From Candidatus Brocadiaceae bacterium (lineage in GTDB: Bacteria > Planctomycetota > Brocadiia > Brocadiales > Brocadiaceae): DNA of 5,549 nucleotides. This document shows, piece by piece, positions 1 to 4,797 of this stretch. The stretch covers positions 1 through 5,549 of the forward strand of contig JANLHY010000730.1 in NCBI GenBank assembly GCA_024653795.1. Direction: 5' to 3'. The position numbers were made by a program, and so were the translations under genes. The stretch's first letter is position 1. Each line of letters starts with the position of its first letter. The notes under the pieces are model-generated. The model had not been told where the DNA came from. It did not search any database and saw nothing but the letters and a program-made list of their open reading frames with translations.

Positions 1-1
1 T

Positions 2-73
2 ATTGAAGAAGAGACAAAAAAACTTACCGAAAGGAAAGTTGAAGGAGAGGTTGAGAAGTTACTTAAATTATAA
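2..73 (+). CDS. C-terminal tail of an unidentified upstream gene (partial)
   Basis: Frame 2 is open from the window edge and ends in TAA at 71-73, giving 23 residues rich in Glu and Lys and ending EVEKLLKL. The charged, helical character fits the C-terminal helix of a larger protein, but no family can be assigned from so little. It lies about 30 bases before the first radical SAM gene on the same strand and may belong to the same transcription unit. It could also be a chance open frame. Confidence 0.45.
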   Translation: MEEETKKLTERKVEGEVEKLLKL

Positions 74-80
74 ACTTTCA

Positions 81-99
81 GCCACGAATGGACACAAAT
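81..99. repeat. Short dispersed-repeat-like motif upstream of the first radical SAM gene
   Basis: The sequence GCCACGAATGGACACAAAT holds two near-identical 7-mers, CACGAAT (83-89) and CACAAAT (93-99), ten bases apart. From memory, CCACGAATGGACACGAAT-like strings are scattered between genes in many environmental bacterial genomes; I could not check this. It fills most of the spacer between the upstream stop and the ATG at 104 and leaves no recognisable Shine-Dalgarno sequence. Only one copy is visible in this window. Confidence 0.4.
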
Positions 100-103
100 T
101 GTA

Positions 104-1117
104 ATGTTTACAAATCCATTATACCTTATAAAAGGCGTCTTTGGCAGAACCTTTTATATCATTCCTCAACGGCCTGAGCGCATCCAGATTGAGATTACTA
201 ACCGTTGTAACTACACATGCGGCATGTGTCCGCGGGAATCCTTTAACCTGCCCGAAAAAGATATTTCACCCGGCCTATTTAAGAAAATTATCGACAGGCT
301 TGCCCCTTTCTCCGAAAAGGGGCTGGAAACACCATATAATATTACCCTTACCGGGTGGGGAGAACCTTTACTGCATCCCGCACTCATGGACATGATTGTC
401 TATACAAAAGACAAAGGGCATAATGTGGGGGTAACGACCAACGGCTTGTTACTGGCTCCATGTATTGATAAATTTATCGAGAAGGCATTGGATAAACTTA
501 CTATTTCTTTAGATAGTGTTGAGGAAGGTAGTGAGGTAGTAGAAGGCCATCCCTCAAGTAAAGTGGCGCAGAAAAATATCGAATCCCTCATCCGATATCG
601 GGGTGATAAGAAAAAACCGATTATTACTGTTCAAATAACTATGCACGGCAAAAAGCAATGTCTGGAGACGGTCAAATATGCTGGAGAGGTAGGAGCTGAC
701 CGTGTATATTTAGTACGATTAAACATACCATTCGGCATGAATAGCTTTAAAAGACCTAATCTGGAAGAAGAATTGGAAATCTATAAGGAGTCTGAAGAGA
801 TAGCCAAAAAATACGGGTTGCAGGTTGACAATAACTTCACAGCATTTGACAATCAATTACTTCGTACTATGTATAAAAAACTGCGTCCCATGATGTATCG
901 GTCTGATAAATATTGTCCAAAACCTTACGATTATTTATATATTAACATCGATGGCAAGGCAACCCCATGCTGTGATCTTCCCAGATATGAAGTCGGCAAT
1001 GTGCTGAAGCAAAGCATCGATGAAATTTGGCATGGCGAAAATATGCAATATTTTCGCGAACACCAGAACGACGTTTGTGGCACGTGTGATGCATTAAGGC
1101 TGAAGCACTTAAATTAG
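104..1117 (+). CDS. Radical SAM enzyme with C-terminal SPASM-like domain
   Basis: A 337-residue enzyme expected to cleave S-adenosylmethionine with a [4Fe-4S] cluster and start radical chemistry on an unknown substrate in the cytoplasm. The cluster motif CNYTCGMC gives Cys35, Cys39 and Cys42, preceded by the usual EITNRC lead-in. The SAM-binding GWGEP motif is at 84-88, TTNG at 111-114 and the strand-end SLDS at 135-138. The C-terminus carries Cys271, Gly284, Cys289, Cys290, Cys325 and Cys328. This fits the first part of a SPASM domain plus a CxxC, enough for one auxiliary Fe-S cluster but short of the seven cysteines of a full two-cluster SPASM. Such proteins often sit in surface-glycan, lipid or peptide-modification loci, and the downstream B12 radical SAM enzyme and glycosyltransferase fit the first two. 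The ATG at 104 lacks a clear ribosome binding site but gives a natural N-terminus. The family is certain; the substrate is not known. Confidence 0.93.
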   Translation: MFTNPLYLIKGVFGRTFYIIPQRPERIQIEITNRCNYTCGMCPRESFNLPEKDISPGLFKKIIDRLAPFSEKGLETPYNITLTGWGEPLLHPALMDMIVYTKDKGHNVGVTTNGLLLAPCIDKFIEKALDKLTISLDSVEEGSEVVEGHPSSKVAQKNIESLIRYRGDKKKPIITVQITMHGKKQCLETVKYAGEVGADRVYLVRLNIPFGMNSFKRPNLEEELEIYKESEEIAKKYGLQVDNNFTAFDNQLLRTMYKKLRPMMYRSDKYCPKPYDYLYINIDGKATPCCDLPRYEVGNVLKQSIDEIWHGENMQYFREHQNDVCGTCDALRLKHLN

Positions 1118-1134
1118 TAAGGATAACTTAGTAT

Positions 1135-1332
1135 ATGATTAAAAATAAGATACTTTTAGAGCAGTTTGAGCAGGAGTTGGTAAAGAAAAACAGACCCGAT
1201 TATCATCAGAATATGGAAATCTTTGAGGGAATGTATAAGGAGGCAGTTTATCTTAAGGCAATTCCTATGATAGACCCTCTGGAAGGGATACAGGTTGATA
1301 TAAAAATTGCAAGAGTAATCAACAGTGTTTAA
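1135..1332 (+). CDS. Small hypothetical protein paired with a nucleotidyltransferase remnant
   Basis: A 65-residue soluble, charged protein with no membrane segment. It has an N-terminal acidic/basic helix (LLEQFEQELVKKNRPDY) and a C-terminal DPLEGIQVDIKIARVINSV block. From memory, similar small proteins ending in a DIKIARVLNS-like block occur immediately upstream of nucleotidyltransferases of the AbiEii/MNT type. That matches the next frame here, which overlaps this stop by 8 bases. TAAGGA at 1118-1123 is a plausible ribosome binding site, 11 bases before the ATG. The tight overlap suggests a two-gene, toxin-antitoxin-like cassette, but its role is not established. Since the partner is broken, this gene may no longer have a function, though it is itself intact. 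Confidence 0.6.
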   Translation: MIKNKILLEQFEQELVKKNRPDYHQNMEIFEGMYKEAVYLKAIPMIDPLEGIQVDIKIARVINSV

Positions 1333-1458
1333 GGAACTTATTGAACGAATCGCTATAAGTGTAGACAAGGAAGGGATTCCTTACATGATTATAGGAGGAC
1401 AGGCAGTTCTTCTGTCCGGTGAACCGAGATTTACAAAGGATAAGATGTAAGCAACTAA
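1325..1458 (+). pseudogene. Nucleotidyltransferase (MNT/AbiEii-like) N-terminal remnant, frameshifted and truncated
   Basis: A GTG at 1325 opens a frame reading VFKELIERIAISVDKEGIPY, then MIIGGQAVLLSGEPRFTKD, then K-M and a stop at 1448-1450. The block around Gly24-Gly25 is the start of the nucleotidyltransferase (pol beta superfamily) signature, GG followed by 9-13 residues and then Asp-x-Asp. The sequence breaks exactly at the first Asp (residue 39). Adding one base after position 1442 restores a Asp-Ile-Asp-Val reading, which then meets TAA at 1456-1458. The gene therefore appears to have lost one base in its catalytic motif and everything downstream of it. It overlaps the preceding 65-residue gene by 8 bases, consistent with a former coupled pair. 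An active enzyme is not expected, since the metal-binding aspartates and the rest of the fold are missing. Confidence 0.75.
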
Positions 1459-1475
1459 GGAATAAGGAGCGAATA

Positions 1476-1916
1476 GTGAAGACATCAGCAAAAATTATTT
1501 TAATAATAGTGCCTCTTTTATTGTTTACTGTGCCTACTAACGCCCAGGAGACCTAGTGGAACGAATTAAATTCTCGAGCCGCTACACTTTATCAACAAGG
1601 GCGATATTCAGAAGCGGTCAGCGCAGCTAAATAAGCATTGGAAATTGCTGAAAAGACATTTGATCCAAACCATCCCCATGTGGCGTCATCCCTTAACAAT
1701 TTGGCGGAATTATATAGAGTCCGGGGTAAGTATGCCGAAGCCGAGCCACTTTACAAGCGGTCATTGGCAATACGGGAAAAGGCGCGTGGGCCAAATCATC
1801 CCAATGTGGCAAATGTGTTGGAGAATATGGCAGAATGTTACAAGAAGATTGGAAAGGATGACGAAACAAAAAGATTAGAAGAACGCGCAAAAAGAATTCG
1901 TTCAGAAAATAAGTGA
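1476..1916 (+). pseudogene. Exported TPR-repeat protein interrupted by two in-frame stop codons
   Basis: One frame runs from a GTG at 1476, with AAGGAG at 1463-1468 as a good ribosome binding site, to TGA at 1914-1916. It is interrupted by TAG at 1554-1556 and TAA at 1632-1634. The first 24 codons form a classic signal peptide: VKTSAK, a hydrophobic core of I, L, V and F, then a cleavage-like TNAQ. The first stop follows directly. After it come three tetratricopeptide repeats of the kinesin-light-chain-like 42-residue type. The first is spoiled by the second stop (YQQGRYSEAVSAAK, stop, ALEIAEK); the second is well formed (SSLNNLAELYRVRGKYAEAE with LYKRSLAIREK); the third is VLENMAECYKKIG. Both stops are one substitution from a sense codon, such as CAG and CAA or GAA. 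The family role is protein-protein binding in the cell envelope. A product restarting at TTG 1638 (92 residues) is possible but would lack the export signal. Confidence 0.8.
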
Positions 1917-1980
1917 TGGCAACTCGTACAACAGAGGATAAGAGGGAAACCAAAGGTTTTCTAGTATTATAAAGGACACG

Positions 1981-2215
1981 ATGTTAGGTTAAAAATAAAG
2001 CTCCAAGAATTAATGTCGACGAGAAAGTACGTTTTGGCAAACCTGTCATTGCTGGGACACGAGTTCCTGTTGATCTTATCCTCGGTAAATTGGCAGGGGG
2101 AATGACTTACGAAGAAGTTATGGTTGAGTATGAGATTACACGCGAGGATATACTGGCGACTCTCGATTATGCAGCCAAGACATTGGCAAGTGAAGAAATC
2201 AGGGCAGTAAGTTAA
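1981..2215 (+). pseudogene. DUF433-family antitoxin, start region frameshifted
   Basis: The frame 1988-2215 encodes an almost complete DUF433 protein: RINVDEKVRFGKPVIAGTRV, then PVDLILGKLAGG, MTYEEVMVEYEITREDILAT and LDYAAKTL. This is a small winged-helix-like domain often acting as antitoxin to a PIN-like DUF5615 toxin. The frame has no ATG, GTG or TTG before its core: it runs back to TAG at 1985-1987. A well-placed ATG at 1981, with AAAGGA at 1971-1976, opens a different frame that stops at once. Removing one base at 1990 joins them as M-L-G-K-N-K-A-P-R-I-N-V-D, so a single-base insertion is the simplest explanation. The in-frame TTG at 2090 or ATG at 2102 would delete the conserved half. 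No DUF5615 gene follows. A non-standard start codon is the alternative reading. Confidence 0.75.
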
Positions 2216-2255
2216 CCTACCGTAGTGTTAATTATTCGTTGGAGGTTTGTTGGAT

Positions 2256-2471
2256 ATGAGAAAATTAGCCACTTTTGAAATAATTGAAAGAGAGATAGAA
2301 AAACTTAAACCTCAGGATCAGTTAAAATTGGTTGAAAGGCTTGCACATCAATTAAGAAAGACCGGACTAGCCACAAAAAAGGAACTTGACTGGAATAAAC
2401 TTTATGGGCTAGGAAAAGGGTTATGGAAGGGAGAGGATGCTCAGAAACACATTAACTGCCTACGACAATAA
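2256..2471 (+). CDS. Antitoxin-like small protein without a visible toxin partner
   Basis: A 71-residue protein. The N-terminal part is helical, with a KLKPQDQLKLVERLAHQLRK block at about residues 17-36. A C-terminal block follows, with KKELDWNKLYGLGKGLWKGEDAQ at about 41-63 (its LYGLGKGLW core is distinctive). From memory, proteins with this core sit just upstream of PIN-domain toxin genes and act as VapB-like antitoxins, usually ending in a NRLRED-type tail. This copy ends NCLRQ, so its tail may be cut short, and no PIN-domain gene follows. I chose the ATG at 2256 because GGAGG at 2241-2245 lies ten bases upstream. The TTG codons at 2247 and 2250 are too close to that site. The family assignment is moderately supported and the function is inferred from context. 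Confidence 0.6.
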   Translation: MRKLATFEIIEREIEKLKPQDQLKLVERLAHQLRKTGLATKKELDWNKLYGLGKGLWKGEDAQKHINCLRQ

Positions 2472-2489
2472 TAAGGGAGACAATAATAC

Positions 2490-2792
2490 ATGGAAACTTT
2501 AATGATAGACGAAAAACTTCATAATCTAATAAATGAGCTAGAGTTCAAAGATGCTAAAGAGGTAATAAAAGATTCTTTGATTACAGAGATTCTTTACAGG
2601 ATTTCAAAGTTTTCAGAAGAGGTAGAGCGTTTCAAAAACAAATATGGCAAAAATTTAATGGAATTCAAAAAAGAATACGAGTCGGGATTGGAAGATTTTA
2701 GAAAGTATGATGATCTTATGGCATGGGAATTTGCCCAACAGGGGAAAGACTACTGGAATAAAAAACTGGAAGAGTTAAAGTGTGTTTTATAA
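2490..2792 (+). CDS. Hypothetical protein, probable antitoxin partner of the TumE-like toxin
   Basis: A 100-residue charged protein with no signal peptide or membrane segment. Residues from about 30 to 75 are rich in Glu, Lys and Phe (FSEEVERFKNKYG, then MEFKKEYESGLEDFRKY) and suggest a long helix or coiled coil. The C-terminal block WEFAQQGKDYWNKKLEEL resembles small proteins paired with toxins. GGGAGA at 2475-2480 lies nine bases before the ATG. Its stop overlaps the next gene's GTG start by 11 bases, the close coupling typical of antitoxin-toxin pairs in which the antitoxin comes first. I do not recognise a named family, so the antitoxin role is inferred from the neighbour and the overlap. 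Both genes of the pair look intact, unlike most of the island. Confidence 0.65.
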   Translation: METLMIDEKLHNLINELEFKDAKEVIKDSLITEILYRISKFSEEVERFKNKYGKNLMEFKKEYESGLEDFRKYDDLMAWEFAQQGKDYWNKKLEELKCVL

Positions 2793-3126
2793 GCTTATAG
2801 AAGAATTCTCTGATATTATTGTTAGTTACAATGTCTTTGAATACAAACGATACGGTTCTGCCGTATCACTTGTTGCCAAAGTTGAATTCAAAAATAACTC
2901 TTTGTTGTATGTCAAAGATTACTTATTTCTGGATGGGAAACGAAAATATTCCTATCACTGGCAAGATGCCAATGGTAGTTTAATAACACGCTGGGATAAT
3001 TCTCCACATTATAGAGAAGTAGCTTCATTTCCACATCATAAACATTTGCGAAACAATGTTGATGAATCAAAAGAAAGAACCCTTAAAGATATACTAAAGA
3101 TCATAAGAGACACTATTCATAATTAA
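2782..3126 (+). CDS. tumE: TumE-family (DUF6516) toxin-like protein
   Basis: A 114-residue protein matching the DUF6516/TumE toxin family as I recall it. The marks are an N-terminal helix, strands around SAVSLVAKVEFKNNSLLYVK (26-45), an aromatic YSYHW at 56-60, RWDNSPHY at 70-77 and FPHHKH at 83-88. A C-terminal ESKERTLKDILKIIRD helix follows. The His-rich centre is the family hallmark and probably includes functional residues; the biochemical activity of this member cannot be read from sequence. The length fits a full-length member. The GTG start at 2782 overlaps the end of the preceding gene by 11 bases, so translation is probably coupled to that likely antitoxin. The DNA looks more AT-rich by eye than the radical SAM genes, which fits recent acquisition. 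Confidence 0.8.
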   Translation: MFYKLIEEFSDIIVSYNVFEYKRYGSAVSLVAKVEFKNNSLLYVKDYLFLDGKRKYSYHWQDANGSLITRWDNSPHYREVASFPHHKHLRNNVDESKERTLKDILKIIRDTIHN

Positions 3127-3131
3127 TTTGA

Positions 3132-3169
3132 TATAATGTCGTAGAGTGTACTTACTATACAATTATAAT
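3132..3169 (+). promoter_or_regulatory. Possible promoter region for the B12 radical SAM gene
   Basis: The 68-base AT-rich gap between the TumE gene and the ATG at 3195 holds two perfect TATAAT hexamers, at 3132-3137 and 3164-3169. Neither has a good TTGACA-like box at the usual 16-18 base spacing; a TTGATA at 3128-3133 overlaps the first hexamer and is about 30 bases from the second. In DNA this AT-rich the hexamers may be chance. A promoter here would let the downstream genes be transcribed independently of the island. Confidence 0.22.
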
Positions 3170-3194
3170 AAATTTTCTAAAGACAACAAAAAAT

Positions 3195-4712
3195 ATGAAA
3201 ATTACTTTTCTTGTACCACCTCCCATTGACGGGAAGATACCTGAGCGGGTTGCGGGTTGTGCCTATCTGCTTTATTATGTCCCGAACATCTTTCTTCTCA
3301 GCGCAGCTGCCGTTTTGGAAAAAGCAGGCTATGAAGTGCGATATATAGAATCCACCATTAAAAAGTGGGACCAAAAACAATTTCGTGCATTTTTGAGGGA
3401 AAACCTGAGCGATGCTTACTGCTTCTATTCCGTCAATCTCTCCCAGAAGACGGATATGCAGGCACTCAAAGATATACGTGAAATACGAGGTAATGTGTCA
3501 GTTGTATTTTTCGGGCCCGCACCCTCTGACAGACCGGCAGAATTTGTAGTGGATGGAAATACCTATGTCGTCAGGGGTGAGCCTGAATACACGATGCTTG
3601 AGTTGGTGAAGGCACTTGAGGCCAAATCGAATATCAACGGTATAAAAAGCGTATCCTTTAGAAATAAAAGTGAAACTCATATAAGCCACGGACTTATGAA
3701 AAATACCCCTCCTCAATCCTCCCCTTCGCAAGGGGGGGAAGGGGGGGTGGAAAATACATTCTCAGATGAAATTATCCATAATGCTAACCGGGAACCGATA
3801 GAAGACCTCGACTCACTACCTTTTCCAGCACGACATCTCCTGGAAGAAAGGGATGTTTATTACAATCCAAAGTTAGGGATGCGCCCCTTTGCAGCTGTTT
3901 GTACTTCAAGGGGATGTTCATATAGGTGTATCTATTGCGTCCCCTCTTCCCTGAGCTTTTCAAGGGAACTTGAATACAAACATCATTTAGGCAAGAAGCC
4001 TCCGGTGAGAAAGCGGTCATCTGAAAATATTATTGAGGAATTTAAATTGCTAAAATCCCAGGGTTATAAGGCCGTGAATGTGCAGGATGACCAGTTTGTG
4101 TGGGGCGAAGAGCGGACAATCAAAATTTGTGAAGGTATCAAAGACATGGGCATTGTGTGGGGCTGCTCTGCAAGATCAGATCATCTGACCGAACCTATTG
4201 TGAAGGCAATGGCTGCGGCACACTGCAAGTTTATTGATCTCGGCGTTGAGTCTTTTAATCAGAAAATTCTGGATTATGTGAAGAAAGATATCGACGTCAA
4301 GAAAAATGAAGAGGCTATTAAACTGGTGAAAAAATATGGGATATCTGCCAAGATCAATATTATGTTTGGGGCATCACCGATGGAGACAATGGATACCATC
4401 AAAAAGAATATGGAAGAGGTTAAAAGGTTAAAGGTAGATCAGGTCATGTATAACATTGCCAACCCTTTCCCTGGTACGGAATTTTACAAGATTGCCAAAG
4501 AAAATAAACTCTTTGTTTACGGAGACTATAAGCCCGTCAATGTGGCAAAGGAAGCCAATATTGCCTATCCACATCTCGGCAAGACGGATCTTGAAAAGGC
4601 TGTGCGCCGGGCCAACTTTGAATTCTTTCTGACACCTCGTTTTGTTCTGAAAAATATACGACGATTGGGGTCGCTGGACTCCTTAAAAGCCATGTTTAGA
4701 AAGCTCTTTTAG
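3195..4712 (+). CDS. B12-binding-domain radical SAM enzyme (class B type)
   Basis: A 505-residue enzyme with an N-terminal cobalamin-binding Rossmann-like domain (about 1-145), a linker, and a radical SAM core (about 225-440). In the B12 domain, VVFFGPAPSDRPAEFVVDG and YVVRGEPE (124-131) match the usual GGPHPT-to-VxGEGE region. The canonical DxHxxG cobalamin-ligand motif is absent, as is common in this class. The linker motif LPFPAR (208-213) precedes the cluster motif CSYRCIYC with Cys241, Cys245 and Cys248. Asp298-Asp299 sit in the DDxF motif. Relatives methylate or rearrange unactivated carbons in lipid, hopanoid, pigment and antibiotic pathways; the substrate here is unknown. The C-terminal helix-rich end (FFLTPRFVLKNIRRL) is typical and the length is normal. 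Residues 172-186 come from an inserted palindromic repeat, listed separately. No clear ribosome binding site precedes the ATG. Confidence 0.93.
   Translation: MKITFLVPPPIDGKIPERVAGCAYLLYYVPNIFLLSAAAVLEKAGYEVRYIESTIKKWDQKQFRAFLRENLSDAYCFYSVNLSQKTDMQALKDIREIRGNVSVVFFGPAPSDRPAEFVVDGNTYVVRGEPEYTMLELVKALEAKSNINGIKSVSFRNKSETHISHGLMKNTPPQSSPSQGGEGGVENTFSDEIIHNANREPIEDLDSLPFPARHLLEERDVYYNPKLGMRPFAAVCTSRGCSYRCIYCVPSSLSFSRELEYKHHLGKKPPVRKRSSENIIEEFKLLKSQGYKAVNVQDDQFVWGEERTIKICEGIKDMGIVWGCSARSDHLTEPIVKAMAAAHCKFIDLGVESFNQKILDYVKKDIDVKKNEEAIKLVKKYGISAKINIMFGASPMETMDTIKKNMEEVKRLKVDQVMYNIANPFPGTEFYKIAKENKLFVYGDYKPVNVAKEANIAYPHLGKTDLEKAVRRANFEFFLTPRFVLKNIRRLGSLDSLKAMFRKLF
3700..3757. repeat. Palindromic mini-element inserted in frame in a coding sequence, with flanking direct repeat
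   Basis: Positions 3706-3750 form a near-perfect palindrome: 21-base arms around the loop CGC at 3727-3729, with 15 Watson-Crick pairs, three G-T pairs and three mismatches. The left arm is C-rich and the right arm G-rich. AAAATAC occurs immediately on both sides, at 3700-3706 and 3751-3757, like a target-site duplication of six or seven bases. The shared final C leaves one base ambiguous. The repeat-to-repeat distance is 51 bases, so 17 codons were added with no frame change. Removing it restores MKNTFSDE. The inserted residues are low-complexity (PPQSSPSQGGEGGVE). From memory, C-rich/G-rich repeats of this kind are dispersed in many environmental genomes; only one copy is visible here. Confidence 0.82.
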
Positions 4713-4724
4713 AAATGAAAATAT

Positions 4725-4790
4725 TTTTCTCCGTGTTCCCTGTCTGCGTGCCCCGCACAGGCAGGTCGGTGACCTCTGTGGCAAAGGTGT
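4725..4790. repeat. Composite intergenic repeat with a strong imperfect hairpin
   Basis: The spacer before the glycosyltransferase contains CTCCGTGTTCCCTGT (4729-4743) and CCTCTGTGGCAAA (4773-4785). From memory, these resemble the two ends of a dispersed CTCCGTG...CTCTGTGGC repeat common between genes in environmental bacteria. Between them lies an inverted repeat with arms 4739-4750 and 4754-4765 around CCC. It has nine Watson-Crick pairs, two G-T pairs and one mismatch, and could be a second element nested in the first. No T-tract follows, so a standard terminator is unlikely. The right end supplies AAAGGTG (4783-4789), placed as a ribosome binding site for the ATG at 4798. Confidence 0.6.
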
Positions 4791-4797
4791 ATTTCAG

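Noticed and set aside
1554..1634. Possible stop-codon recoding in the TPR frame (TAG and TAA read as amino acids)
   Set aside because: TAA and TAG end well-formed genes elsewhere in the window (for example at 1117, 2471, 2792, 3126 and 4712), so a reassigned code is not supported. There is no recoding structure I can see; gene decay is simpler.
1916..1972. 19-codon frame starting in the TGATG overlap after the TPR gene
   Set aside because: Too short, no recognisable content and no ribosome binding site of its own; likely chance.
1135..3126. A defence island or complete novel multi-gene system
   Set aside because: Most members are broken or belong to different small cassette families; there is no shared architecture beyond the last overlapping pair.
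3700..3757. Reading the low-complexity PPQSSPSQGGEGG stretch as a functional proline-rich linker
   Set aside because: The DNA palindrome and the flanking direct repeats explain the residues better than selection on the protein.
3498..4020. Minus-strand open frames opposite the B12 radical SAM gene
   Set aside because: They lie opposite conserved coding sequence and their translations look like no protein family.
4739..4765. Rho-independent terminator after the B12 radical SAM gene
   Set aside because: The hairpin is strong, but no T-run follows it; a repeat-derived hairpin is the better reading.
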